Source of the DNA: Bradyrhizobium diazoefficiens
GTDB taxonomy: Bacteria; Pseudomonadota; Alphaproteobacteria; Rhizobiales; Xanthobacteraceae
Assembly (NCBI RefSeq): GCF_016616885.1
Contig: NZ_CP067102.1
Coordinates: 8,021,096 to 8,085,095 of the forward strand
Direction of reading: 5' to 3'
DNA: 64,000 bases
In this document: positions 8,901 through 19,190 of the stretch, piece after piece
Position numbering within the stretch: position 1 is the stretch's first letter
How the letters are laid out: each line of letters starts with the position of its first letter
Made by a program: the position numbers and the translations under genes
Notes under the pieces: generated by a model
What the model was told of the DNA's origin: nothing
What the model saw: the letters and a program-made list of their open reading frames with translations, nothing else
Database searches by the model: none

Positions 8901-10277
8901 ATGTCGATGCAGAATGTCGCCACGCCCGAGCTCGGCTACACCGCACCCAAACGCAACGAGCTCACGCATATCCCGGGCGACGAGGGCTGGCCGATCGTCG
9001 GCATGACTTTCAAGGTGCTCGCCGACCCCAAGGGGCATATCGAGAGGAACGGTGCCAAGTACGGGCTCGTCTATCGTACCCACATTTTCGGCGAAACCAA
9101 CATCGTGCTGCTCGGCCCTGAGGCGAACGAGCTCGTGCTGTTCGACCAGCAGAAGCTATTCTCGTCGACCCATGGCTGGAGCAAGGTGCTCGGCCTGCTG
9201 TTTCCGCGCGGATTGATGCTGCTGGATTTCGACGAGCACCGGCTGCATCGCAAGGCGCTCTCGGTTGCATTCAAGTCAGGGCCGATGAAGTCTTATCTCA
9301 GCGATCTCGATCGCGGCATCTCCGCGCGTGTCGCGCAGTGGAAGGCCAAGCCCGGCGAGATGCAGCTTTATCCGGCGATGAAGCAGCTCACACTGGATCT
9401 CGCCGCAACGTCCTTTCTCGGCGCCGACATCGGGCCCGAGGTTGACGAGATCAACCGCGCCTTCGTCGATATGGTCGCCGCTGCGGTCGCCCCGATCCGC
9501 CGTCCCCTACCCGGCACCCAGATGGCGGCCGGCGTCAAGGGACGCAAACGTATCATCGCCTATTTCCGCGAGCAGATTCCGCTCCGCCGCGGCAACCACG
9601 GCGGCGATGATCTGTTCTCACACCTCTGCCGGGCCACCCATGAGGATGGTGCGCTGTTGTCCGACCAGGACATCATCGATCATATGAGCTTCCTGATGAT
9701 GGCGGCGCACGACACGCTGACCTCGTCGCTGACGTCCTTCATCGGCGAGCTCGCCGCCAATCCGGACTGGCAGAGCAGGCTGCGCGCAGAAGTTCTCGCG
9801 CTCGGGCTTGCTCCCGGCGCGCCGAGCAGCTTCGACGATCTGGAAAAGATGCCGTTGACGGAGATGGCCTTCAAGGAGGCGCTGCGGATCAAGCCGCCGG
9901 TGCCCTCGATGCCGCGCCGCGCCATGCGCGATTTCACCTTCAAGGGCTATACGATTCCCGCCGGCACCGCGGTCGGCGTCAATCCGCTCTTTACGCATCA
10001 CATGAAGGACATCTGGCCGGAGCCGGATCGCTTCGATCCCCTGCGCTTCACCGAGGAAGCCCAGCGCAACCGCCACCGCTTCGCCTGGGTGCCGTTCGGC
10101 GGCGGCGCGCATATGTGCCTCGGCCTGCACTTCGCCTACATGCAGGCGAAATGTTTTGCCCGGCACTTCCTGCAGAACATCGAGGTGTCGCTGGAGCCCG
10201 GCTACAAGCCGGACTGGCAGATGTGGCCGATCCCGAAGCCGAAGGATGGGTTAAAGGTCAGGCTGAAGGCGGTGTGA
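8901..10277 (+). CDS. cytochrome P450 (CYP120-like)
   Basis: The protein has 458 residues. It shows the I-helix MMAAHDTLTSS (acidic/threonine pair AAHDT), the K-helix EALR (in AFKEALRIKPP), and the heme loop FGGGAHMCLGLHFA with the thiolate C406. No membrane anchor is present, so it is a soluble class-I enzyme needing ferredoxin/reductase partners that are not encoded nearby. The family hydroxylates hydrophobic substrates such as retinoids or fatty acids; the substrate here is unknown. It stands 140 bp after the LLM monooxygenase on the same strand and may share its transcript. Confidence 0.9.
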   Translation: MSMQNVATPELGYTAPKRNELTHIPGDEGWPIVGMTFKVLADPKGHIERNGAKYGLVYRTHIFGETNIVLLGPEANELVLFDQQKLFSSTHGWSKVLGLLFPRGLMLLDFDEHRLHRKALSVAFKSGPMKSYLSDLDRGISARVAQWKAKPGEMQLYPAMKQLTLDLAATSFLGADIGPEVDEINRAFVDMVAAAVAPIRRPLPGTQMAAGVKGRKRIIAYFREQIPLRRGNHGGDDLFSHLCRATHEDGALLSDQDIIDHMSFLMMAAHDTLTSSLTSFIGELAANPDWQSRLRAEVLALGLAPGAPSSFDDLEKMPLTEMAFKEALRIKPPVPSMPRRAMRDFTFKGYTIPAGTAVGVNPLFTHHMKDIWPEPDRFDPLRFTEEAQRNRHRFAWVPFGGGAHMCLGLHFAYMQAKCFARHFLQNIEVSLEPGYKPDWQMWPIPKPKDGLKVRLKAV

Positions 10278-10288
10278 GCTTCGCTCTC

Positions 10289-10381
10289 GTGGGCAAAGGC
10301 GCAGAGTGCCGTGCCCACCACTTCTCTTCTCGTTTGAACATCGATGGTGGGCACGGCGCGCGAAGAGCGCGCCTTTGCCCA
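10289..10381. repeat. nested palindromic intergenic repeat
   Basis: The outer arms are GTGGGCAAAGGCGC and its complement ending in GCGCCTTTGCCCA. The inner arms are GTGCCGTGCCCACCA (10306-10320) and TGGTGGGCACGGC (10346-10358). The whole can fold into one long hairpin. This looks like one of the dispersed intergenic repeats common in Bradyrhizobium; it also lies directly downstream of the P450 gene and may end its transcript. Confidence 0.6.
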
Positions 10382-10410
10382 ACTTACGGCACCTCTGCTC
10401 GCTGCTACGC

Positions 10411-10590
10411 TCACCGATCAAACGCTTTGCGCAAAGCGACGCAGTCCATCGCAAGCGTCTCGCCTTCCGGTATACGCCGGCCCGCGATCACAATTTTGGC
10501 ACCTTCAGCAACGAAGACTTCCGCGGTCCGCAATCCGATCCCGCTCGTCGCACCCGTGATCACCGCAACCCTGCCGTCGAGCCTGCCCAT
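10411..10590 (-). pseudogene. short-chain dehydrogenase remnant (N-terminal Rossmann half only)
   Basis: From the ATG at 10588-10590 the minus strand encodes [19 protein letters not shown] and then [18 protein letters not shown], the NAD(P)-binding TGxxxGxG start of an SDR. After GETLA the similarity stops and the frame ends about 12 codons later. Family members have about 250 residues, so the tyrosine-lysine catalytic part is gone. The break lies next to the palindromic repeat at 10289-10381, suggesting repeat-linked deletion. Confidence 0.6.
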
Positions 10591-10784
10591 AGAATGTCGC
10601 TGATTTCGAATGATTTGAAGCCAAATGGCGGACACCGATTGATGACGTCACGCCGACAATCGGCGCCGCAACAATCACTATTCCTGCCGGCTGGCGACAA
10701 GGCAAGCTTTGCTTGCGCATGCGAGATGCGTAACATCGTGGCCCGCCTCTCGACTTTCGGGCGGCTGTCGCAACCGGGCTGCGC

Positions 10785-11750
10785 ATGGGGAAGCTGATCG
10801 ACGAATTCCGCAAGGGCTGGCAGGGCGTGGCATCGCCATCGCTCGGCCTGAGCATTGCGTTCGCGGTGGCCTGCCTGCTGGTCGCGACCCTGGCGCGCTG
10901 GGGGCTCGCGCATGTGCGCCCCGACGTCTACTTCACGCCGTATTTTCCGGCCGTGTTCTTTGCAGCCGCCTTCGGCGGCTTGCGGATCGGCGTGGTGACG
11001 GCACTGGTCGGCGGCGTGCTCGGCGTCGTCGTCAATTTCGGCGATGCCTTTGCCGATCGCGCACGGTTCGCCCTGCTCACGCTCTATTGGGGCGTTTCCG
11101 CGCTGACCATCTGGGGCGTCGAGCACTATCGCACGATGCTGGCGGAGCAGCGCCGGATCTCCAAGCGCCTGATCGAGGAAGAGGACTATCGCAAGGTTCT
11201 GGTCGACGAGCTGCAGCACCGGCTGAAGAACAAGCTGTCGACCGTGCACGCCGTGCTGCACCAGGTGCTGCACGACCAGCCGCAGGTCTGGGCCCGGATC
11301 GACCCGCGGCTGCGTTCGCTGGCCGCGACCGACGATCTGATCTCGAAGATCGACAAGGCCGGCTGCGACATCCGCGATCTTCTGATCTCCGAGCTCGGCC
11401 CTTACGGCCATGTCCGCTTCACACTCAACGGCGACCGGCTGTTCCTGCCGCCGAAGCTTGCGGTGACGCTGTCACTGATGTTTCACGAACTCGCAACCAA
11501 TGCCGGCAAATACGGCGCATTCTCCTCACCTCGCGGATTGCTGCAGGTGTCATGGACCGTCAGCGACGATCGCCTGACCGTCACGTGGGACGAAACCGAG
11601 GGACCGAGCATCGACAAAGTCTCGGAGCCTGGTTTCGGCACCAAGCTGCTGAAGTCGGCGCTCTCCGCCTTCGACGGCAAGACCGAAGTCACTTATTTGA
11701 AAACCGGGCTGCATTGCATCATGCAGTGTCGTATTCCCAAGGGCGAGTGA
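10785..11750 (+). CDS. membrane sensor histidine kinase, HWE/HisKA_2 type
   Basis: The 321-residue protein has three to four N-terminal hydrophobic segments (about residues 22-120, a DUF4118-like sensor region). A short linker leads to the phospho-acceptor block VDELQHRLKNKLSTVHAV and the ATP-binding block FHELATNAGKYGAFSS, followed by VTWDETEGP, which supplies the WxE element, and GFGTKLLKSAL. These are the hallmarks of HWE kinases of alphaproteobacteria. No response regulator or anti-sigma phosphoswitch gene lies beside it, so the partner is unknown. A role in general stress or light signalling is possible but not shown. Confidence 0.85.
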   Translation: MGKLIDEFRKGWQGVASPSLGLSIAFAVACLLVATLARWGLAHVRPDVYFTPYFPAVFFAAAFGGLRIGVVTALVGGVLGVVVNFGDAFADRARFALLTLYWGVSALTIWGVEHYRTMLAEQRRISKRLIEEEDYRKVLVDELQHRLKNKLSTVHAVLHQVLHDQPQVWARIDPRLRSLAATDDLISKIDKAGCDIRDLLISELGPYGHVRFTLNGDRLFLPPKLAVTLSLMFHELATNAGKYGAFSSPRGLLQVSWTVSDDRLTVTWDETEGPSIDKVSEPGFGTKLLKSALSAFDGKTEVTYLKTGLHCIMQCRIPKGE

Positions 11751-12003
11751 CGTTCGGTCACCTCTCCCCGGCGGAGAGAGGTGTCGACGGCCCGCATCGA
11801 TTCAAACGAAAGAGATCGCGCGCGACGCTCGCGCTTTCGCAAGCGCTGTTGACCTTCTGTTAATGACGATCGGCGGCGCACCTCGCAACGCCACAGGTTT
11901 CCCCCAGAACACCCCCGTATTTATGCGGACCCCTTAACCAAACCTAAGAGGGAACTGCGCATGATCGCGCCCATTGCGAAGGCGCGCTGAAACAACAAGA
12001 TTC

Positions 12004-13749
12004 ATGATTTCTATGAACGACAATGCATATAGCGGCGCGACTGAAGCCGAACTCGGATTTCTCAAGGAAATCGTTAGAATGCTGCCTGCCGGCCTGACCG
12101 TGCAGGACGCGCAAGGCAAGCTTCTCCTGGTCAACGATGTGGCAGCCGCCCAGCTCGGCATGGACGGCAGCCGTCCATCGCCCGATCTCGCGCAACGCCG
12201 CGAGGCCTGCGAGCGCGCGCTGAGGGCCGGACAGCCGGTCACTTCCGAAGAAGCGCTCCAGGACGGCGCCGCCCGCCAGGTGCTGCTGACCACCCATCGG
12301 CCGGTCCAGCTCGCCGGCCGCGACCTCTTGATCTCGGCCTCCGCCGACATCACCGAGCAGAAGAATTTCGAGGACCAGCTGTTTCGCTCGGCCTATTTCG
12401 ACGAGCTGACCGGCCTGCCCTCGCGGCGCGTGATCGAGCATCGTGCCAACATCCTGCTGGCACAGGAGCGCGGCGGCGAGCGTTTTGCGCTCGCCTTTCT
12501 CGACGTCGACAATTTCAAGCACATCAACGACTATTACGGTCACGCGGTCGGCGACGCGCTGCTGGTCGAGCTGTCGAAGCGGCTCGGCCGCGACCTGCGC
12601 GATTCCGACGTGCTGTCGCGTATCTCCGGCGACGAATTCCTGCTGCTGCTCTCCCCGATCCGGAGCCAGGAGGAAGTCGCCGAATTCCTGAACGCGACAT
12701 TGGAGCGGCTGACCGCACCGTTCTTCATCGATCATTCGGAAGTGTTCGTCTCCACCTCGGTCGGCGTCAGCCTCTTTCCCGACCATGGCCGCAGCTTCGA
12801 GATGCTGCGCCAGAATGCCGACATCGCGATGTACCGCATCAAGAACAACGGCAAGGGATCCGCCGCCTTCTTCGATTCCGGCATGGAACGCGAGGCCTTG
12901 GCGCGGATGAAGATCGAGCAGTCGCTGCGGCTCGCCATCCTCGAAAAGCGCTTCTGCTGTGCCTTCCAGTCCAAGGTCGACATCCGCACCCAGGCCGTGA
13001 TGGGTATCGAAGCCCTGGTGCGCCTGCGCGACGACGAGGGCGTGATCCAGGCGCCGGGCTCGTTCATCAACCTCGCCAGCGAGCTCGGGCTGATCGACGA
13101 GCTGACCCATCTCGTGCTGGCCGAGATCGTCAAGTCGATCGACCTGATCAACGGCACCTTTGGCGCGGAAGCGACCATCAGCATCAACGTCGCCGCCAAG
13201 CAGGCCGGCAATCCCGAGTTCATGCGTGATTTCGCGCAGGCGCTGGAGGACACCGGCTTTCCGCAGCGCTTCATGATCGAGGTGACCGAAGACGCCTTCG
13301 TCGCCAAAAATCATTTCCAGAGCGAAATCCTGCCGATGTTCCGCAAGCTCGGCGTCGGCATCTCGATCGACGATTTCGGCACCGGCTATTCGTCGCTGTC
13401 GGCGCTCGCCGACATCACCGCCGACGAGATCAAGATCGACCGCTCCTTCATCACCGACATCCATAAGCGCCCGCGCAGCCAGGGCATTTTGCGCGCGATC
13501 GAGTCCTTAAGCGAAGCGCTGGGCATGACCGTGATCGCCGAAGGCCTCGAATCCTACGAGGAACTCGCCTATCTCCAGGCCGCGACCAAGATCCGCTACG
13601 CGCAGGGCTATTATTTCGCCCGCCCGATCTTCCTGGAGGAGCTGAAGCTCGCCACGCCCGCCTCGAGCGAGTCCCGCGCCAGCGTGTCCGCCCGCCCGAT
13701 GCAGCAGAACCGCCAGGGCTATTCGCGGGCGAGCGGGTATCGGCGGTAA
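12004..13749 (+). CDS. PAS-GGDEF-EAL c-di-GMP enzyme
   Basis: A start at ATG 12004 (MISMNDN) gives 581 residues; ATG 12013 is nearly as good and a TTG at 11974 is less likely. The domains are PAS (about 15-115), GGDEF (about 130-290) and EAL (about 310-560). The cyclase motif is SGDEF at 208-212, with an RxxD inhibitory site (RDSD) just before it; S for the first G is tolerated in some active cyclases. The phosphodiesterase motifs look complete: EAL at E336, EVTED, DDFGTGYSSL and IKIDRSF. No membrane segment is present, so it is a cytosolic sensor. The net activity, synthesis or breakdown, cannot be decided from sequence. Confidence 0.88.
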   Translation: MISMNDNAYSGATEAELGFLKEIVRMLPAGLTVQDAQGKLLLVNDVAAAQLGMDGSRPSPDLAQRREACERALRAGQPVTSEEALQDGAARQVLLTTHRPVQLAGRDLLISASADITEQKNFEDQLFRSAYFDELTGLPSRRVIEHRANILLAQERGGERFALAFLDVDNFKHINDYYGHAVGDALLVELSKRLGRDLRDSDVLSRISGDEFLLLLSPIRSQEEVAEFLNATLERLTAPFFIDHSEVFVSTSVGVSLFPDHGRSFEMLRQNADIAMYRIKNNGKGSAAFFDSGMEREALARMKIEQSLRLAILEKRFCCAFQSKVDIRTQAVMGIEALVRLRDDEGVIQAPGSFINLASELGLIDELTHLVLAEIVKSIDLINGTFGAEATISINVAAKQAGNPEFMRDFAQALEDTGFPQRFMIEVTEDAFVAKNHFQSEILPMFRKLGVGISIDDFGTGYSSLSALADITADEIKIDRSFITDIHKRPRSQGILRAIESLSEALGMTVIAEGLESYEELAYLQAATKIRYAQGYYFARPIFLEELKLATPASSESRASVSARPMQQNRQGYSRASGYRR

Positions 13750-13766
13750 CATCGCATGTTCCCCAT

Positions 13767-13902
13767 CCCGTCATCCTGAGGTGCAAGGCCCACGATGCGA
13801 ACGCATCGTGGGCAGAGCCTCGAAGGATGAACGGCCGAGCTGCGAGCCGGGCCCGTCGCCCTTCGAGGCCTCCGCTACGCTCCGGCACCTCAGGATGACG
13901 GG
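13767..13902. repeat. palindromic intergenic repeat (GTCATCCTGAGGTGC type)
   Basis: Arms of 18 bp, CCCGTCATCCTGAGGTGC at 13767-13784 and its complement at 13885-13902, enclose inner inverted repeats around CGATGCGAACGCATCG and a GCCTCGAAGG / CCTTCGAGGC pair. The element fills most of the gap between the GGDEF-EAL gene and the sigma-54 activator. A 21-bp direct repeat flanks it, at 13724-13744 (inside the upstream gene's last codons) and 13911-13931. Confidence 0.7.
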
Positions 13903-14009
13903 AGATAGATCGCGGGCGAGCGGGTATCGGCCGTAGCCCGCCGCACCAATTCCCTTTGAAATTACAGCCCTTTTTGTAATAAACAGGCGGACCTTCCCTG
14001 GGGCACGCC

Positions 14010-15452
<1,443 letters not shown>

Positions 15453-15456
15453 GTTT

Positions 15457-15482
15457 CGAGACTCCTTTTGTCTGGAGTCTCG
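15457..15482. promoter_or_regulatory. 9-bp inverted repeat, candidate upstream activator site
   Basis: CGAGACTCC and GGAGTCTCG are perfect arms around 8 nt, centred about 110 bp upstream of the -24/-12 element. That distance suits an enhancer site for a sigma-54 activator. No T-run follows, which argues against a terminator for the activator gene ending at 15452, although the arms could still fold in RNA. Confidence 0.45.
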
Positions 15483-15571
15483 GATTCCTGACAGCGCGCA
15501 ATGCGCCTCTTTCCCGGAGCCATCGGCGGAATTGCCGGATTTTCAGCCATTTTGCGCAAAACCACCGCATC

Positions 15572-15587
15572 TGGCGCGGACCTTGCT
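15572..15587 (+). promoter_or_regulatory. sigma-54 (-24/-12) promoter of the MHS transporter
   Basis: TGGCGCG-GACC-TTGCT matches the consensus TGGCACG-N4-TTGCW at all positions but one, with the invariant GG and GC correctly spaced. Initiation is predicted near 15598, about 50 nt before the ATG at 15648. The gene for a sigma-54 activator lies immediately upstream. A perfect TTTTGCGCAAAA palindrome at 15550-15561 sits just ahead of the promoter. Confidence 0.82.
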
Positions 15588-15647
15588 CTTCGCTTTGCAC
15601 AATGACGCATGCCGCACATGCGCATTCGCAAACAGGGAGGACGCCAG

Positions 15648-16958
15648 ATGAGTGGAGCGATCACCGTCAATGAGCTCGGGGCAAAGCAGCCGTCCCATGT
15701 CACGGTCGCAGCTGCGAGCCTGATCGGCACGGCCATCGAGTGGTACGACTTCTTCCTCTACGGCACCGCTGCCGCGCTGATCTTCAACAAGCTGTTCTTT
15801 CCGACCTTCGATCCGATGATCGGCACGCTGCTGGCGTTCGCGACCTATGCGCTCGGCTTCATCGCGCGCCCGCTCGGCGGGGTCGTGTTCGGTCACTACG
15901 GCGACAAGATCGGCCGCAAGACCATGCTGTATCTCACACTGCTGATCATGGGCGCGGCGACGGCGGCGATCGGATTCCTTCCGACCTACGACAGCGCCGG
16001 CATCTGGGCCGCGATCCTGCTCGTCACCTGCCGCCTAGTCCAGGGTTTTGGCCTAGGGGGCGAATGGGGCGGCGCGGTGCTGATGGCGGTCGAGCATGCG
16101 CCCGCGGACAAGAAAGGTTTCTATGGAAGCTGGCCGCAACTCGGCGCCCCGCTCGGCCTCGTGCTCGGCACGCTGGTCTTCTCGGTGGTCTCGGCGATGC
16201 TGACGGACGCGCAGCTGCTTGCCTGGGGTTGGCGCATCCCGTTCCTGTTCTCGATCGCGCTGGTGCTGGTCGGCCTGTGGATCCGCTTCACCATCGCGGA
16301 ATCACCGGAATTCCAGAAGGTCAAGGACACCAAGCAGGAAGTGAAGATGCCGATCGTCGAGGCGATCCGGATGTATCCCAAGAATATCCTGCTTGCGATG
16401 GGCGCGCGCTTTGCGGAGAACGGCTTCTTCTACATCTACGCCACCTTCGTGCTTGCCTATGCGACGCAATCGCTCGGCATGAACAAGCAGGACATGCTGA
16501 ACGGCGTGCTGATCGCGGCCGCGATCGAGACCTTCACCATTCCCGCTTTCGGCGCGCTGTCCGACCGCCTCGGCCGGCGGCCGATCTACATCTTCGGCGC
16601 GGTGTTCTCCGCCCTGATGTCGTTCCCGCTGTTCATGCTGCTGTCGACCAAGAACCCGCAGCTCGCCTGGATCGCGATCGTGCTGGGTCTCGCGATCGGC
16701 CATGCCGCGATGTACGGCCCGCAGGCAAGCTTCCTGTCGGAGCTGTTCGGCACCAAGGTGCGCTATAGCGGCGTCTCGCTCGGCTACAACCTCGCCTCGA
16801 TCTTCGCCGGCGCGCTGTCGCCGTTGATCGCGACCGGCCTGATGACGGCCTATGCGCCGGCGACCTGGCCGATCTCGCTCTACATGATCGCGCTCGCGAT
16901 CATCACCATCGTCTCGGTCTATTTCGCCACCGAAACGCGCAAGGTCGGTCAGTCCTGA
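15648..16958 (+). CDS. MFS transporter, metabolite:H+ symporter (MHS/ShiA-like)
   Basis: The start at ATG 15648 follows GGGAGG by about 8 nt and gives 436 residues; the ATG at 15609 has no such signal and lies too close to the predicted transcript start. The sequence has 12 hydrophobic segments. MHS hallmarks are IGTAIEWYDFFLYGTAAAL, GHYGDKIGRKTML (motif A) and RLVQGFGLGGEWGGAVLM. Relatives import organic acids such as shikimate, 2-oxoglutarate or aromatic acids. The next gene is a CoA transferase, so import of a carboxylic acid for CoA activation is a reasonable inference. Confidence 0.9.
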   Translation: MSGAITVNELGAKQPSHVTVAAASLIGTAIEWYDFFLYGTAAALIFNKLFFPTFDPMIGTLLAFATYALGFIARPLGGVVFGHYGDKIGRKTMLYLTLLIMGAATAAIGFLPTYDSAGIWAAILLVTCRLVQGFGLGGEWGGAVLMAVEHAPADKKGFYGSWPQLGAPLGLVLGTLVFSVVSAMLTDAQLLAWGWRIPFLFSIALVLVGLWIRFTIAESPEFQKVKDTKQEVKMPIVEAIRMYPKNILLAMGARFAENGFFYIYATFVLAYATQSLGMNKQDMLNGVLIAAAIETFTIPAFGALSDRLGRRPIYIFGAVFSALMSFPLFMLLSTKNPQLAWIAIVLGLAIGHAAMYGPQASFLSELFGTKVRYSGVSLGYNLASIFAGALSPLIATGLMTAYAPATWPISLYMIALAIITIVSVYFATETRKVGQS

Positions 16959-16982
16959 AACGATTGATCGCAAATCGCACGA

Positions 16983-17015
16983 GACCGGAGCGCCTGGCCG
17001 CAGGCCGCTCCGGTC
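16983..17015. other. intergenic stem-loop between transporter and CoA transferase
   Basis: GACCGGAGCG and CGCTCCGGTC form a perfect 10-bp stem, with an inner CTGGCC/GGCC fold. No T-tract follows, so it may tune expression or mRNA stability between the two genes rather than terminate. Confidence 0.5.
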
Positions 17016-17039
17016 AACAGCAACATGGGAGGAACCGCC

Positions 17040-19079
17040 GTGAGCCTGCATCCTGCCTTGACTGACCTGCCCCATTTCGAAAAAGGCAAGATCGTCACTG
17101 CGGCCGAAGCCGTGATGCTGATCCGCGACGGCGACACGGTCGCGACCGGCGGCTTCGTCGGCATCGGCTTTGCCGAGGAGATCGCGCTGGCGCTCGAAGA
17201 GCTCTATCTGTCCAACGAGGGCGATGCGCCCTACACGCAAGGCAAGCCGCGCAATCTGACGCTGGTCTATGCCGCGGGCCAGGGCGACGGCAAGCATCGC
17301 GGCCTCAACCATTTCGCGCATGAAGGCCTGGTCCGCCGCGTGATCGGCGGGCATTGGGGCCTTGCGCCCAAGCTTCAGCAGCTCGCGATCGCCAGTCAGA
17401 TCGAGGCCTATAATCTGCCGCAGGGCGTGATCACGCATCTGTTCCGCGACATCGCGGCGCATCGGCCCGGCCACATCAGCCGTGTCGGTCTGGGCACCTT
17501 CGTCGACCCCAGGCACGGCGGCGGCAAGCTGAATGCACGCACCACCGAAGACATGGTGGAGCTGATCACGCTGCGCGGCGAAGAATGCCTGCTCTATCGG
17601 ACGTTTCCGATCAATGTCGGGATCATCCGCGCCACCACGGGCGATCCCGACGGCAACCTCACCATGGAGAAAGAGGCGCTGACGCTGGAAGCGCTGGCGA
17701 TTGCCATGGCTGCGCACAATTCCGGCGGCATCGTCGTCGCCCAGGTCGAGCGCGTCGCCGAGAGCGGCAGCCTCAATCCGCGCCAGGTCAAGATCCCCGG
17801 CGTGCTCGTCGATTGCGTCGTCGTCGCCAAGCCCGAGCATCACTGGCAGACCTTTGGCACGCAATACAACCCCGCTTTTTCCAGCGAGATCAGGGTGCGT
17901 GCGGCGTCGCTACCGGTGATGCCGCTGAGCGAGCGCAAGATCATCGCCCGCCGCGCGGCCTTCGAGCTGAAGGCCAACAGCGTCGTCAACCTCGGCATCG
18001 GCATGCCCGAGGGGATCGCCGCCGTCGCCAATGAAGAGCGCATCATCGACCTCATCACGCTGACGGCAGAGCCCGGTGTGATCGGCGGCATTCCCGCAAG
18101 CGGCATCGATTTCGGCGCGGCGATCAATACCCAGGCCGTGATCGACCAGCCCTACCAATTCGACTTCTATGACGGCGGCGGGCTCGATGCCGCCTTCCTC
18201 GGGCTCGCTCAGGTCGATCGCGTCGGCAATCTCAATGTCAGCAAGTTCGGACCAAAACTCGCGGGCGCCGGCGGCTTCATCAATATCAGCCAGAATGCCA
18301 AGGAGGTCGTGTTCGTCGGCACCTTTGCGGCCGGCAAGCAGCGGATTGCGATCCACGACGGCAAGCTCGCCATCGTGGAGGAGGCAAAGTCGCGCAAATT
18401 CGTCGATGAGGTCGAACACGTCACGTTCAGCGGCCGGTTCGCGGCGGCGCGCGGGCAGCGCGTGCTCTACGTCACCGAACGCTGTGTCTTCGCGCTGCGG
18501 CCCGACGGGCTCGAGCTGATTGAGGTTGCGCCCGGCATCGACATCGAGCGCGACATCCTGCGCCTGATGGATTTCAGGCCGCTGATCCCGCGCGATCCCG
18601 GCCTGATGGATGCGCGCATCTTCCGTGATGGTCCGATGGACCTGCGCGAACGGCTGCTGACCATCCCGCTCGATCAGCGCTTTGCGCTGGACGAGCAGCA
18701 GAACCTGTTCTTCATCAATCTGGAGCGCTATCCGCTGCGCAGCAAGGCCGATATCGACGCCATAGCGCGCATCGTCGAGGCCAGGCTCGCGCCGCTCGGC
18801 CGCAAGGTTTACGCCATCGTCAATTATGACAACTTCTCGATCCTGCCGGAGCTGCTGGACGATTATTCGGCCATGGTGCGCAGCCTGGTCGACCGCTTCT
18901 ATGCCGGCGTATCGCGGTACACCACGTCCGGCTTCCTGCGTATCAAGCTCGGCGAGGCGCTCGAACGGCGCGGCGTCGCGCCGCATATTTTCGAGAGTGC
19001 CGAGGAGGCGCGGTCGGACTGGCAGATCGAGGCAAATGGCGCGAGCGAAGGCACGCAGCTCGCGGCACGGCAGGGTTAA
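17040..19079 (+). CDS. acyl-CoA:acetate/3-ketoacid CoA transferase (YdiF type) with C-terminal extension
   Basis: GTG 17040 is preferred because GGGAGGA lies 6 nt upstream; the ATG at 17025 overlaps that signal. The 679-residue protein fuses the alpha and beta CoA-transferase halves. The alpha half has [19 protein letters not shown] and the beta half has [11 protein letters not shown] and the active-site loop [14 protein letters not shown] with candidate catalytic E344. The family usually ends near 520-530 residues; here about 150 more follow, with [20 protein letters not shown] and [20 protein letters not shown], reminiscent of a STAS/SpoIIAA-like fold. The enzyme moves CoA between short-chain acyl groups in the cytosol. 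It probably shares the sigma-54 transcript of the upstream transporter. Confidence 0.85.
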   Translation: MSLHPALTDLPHFEKGKIVTAAEAVMLIRDGDTVATGGFVGIGFAEEIALALEELYLSNEGDAPYTQGKPRNLTLVYAAGQGDGKHRGLNHFAHEGLVRRVIGGHWGLAPKLQQLAIASQIEAYNLPQGVITHLFRDIAAHRPGHISRVGLGTFVDPRHGGGKLNARTTEDMVELITLRGEECLLYRTFPINVGIIRATTGDPDGNLTMEKEALTLEALAIAMAAHNSGGIVVAQVERVAESGSLNPRQVKIPGVLVDCVVVAKPEHHWQTFGTQYNPAFSSEIRVRAASLPVMPLSERKIIARRAAFELKANSVVNLGIGMPEGIAAVANEERIIDLITLTAEPGVIGGIPASGIDFGAAINTQAVIDQPYQFDFYDGGGLDAAFLGLAQVDRVGNLNVSKFGPKLAGAGGFINISQNAKEVVFVGTFAAGKQRIAIHDGKLAIVEEAKSRKFVDEVEHVTFSGRFAAARGQRVLYVTERCVFALRPDGLELIEVAPGIDIERDILRLMDFRPLIPRDPGLMDARIFRDGPMDLRERLLTIPLDQRFALDEQQNLFFINLERYPLRSKADIDAIARIVEARLAPLGRKVYAIVNYDNFSILPELLDDYSAMVRSLVDRFYAGVSRYTTSGFLRIKLGEALERRGVAPHIFESAEEARSDWQIEANGASEGTQLAARQG

Positions 19080-19190
19080 GAATAATGCAGAGCTTGCGGG
19101 CAGCAGCCTCAGCCGTAAGGTCGAATTGCAATGTTCTTCAGGCTGTGCAAATCGCTATTGCCCAACAAATCCTACTCAGGAGGGACCATC

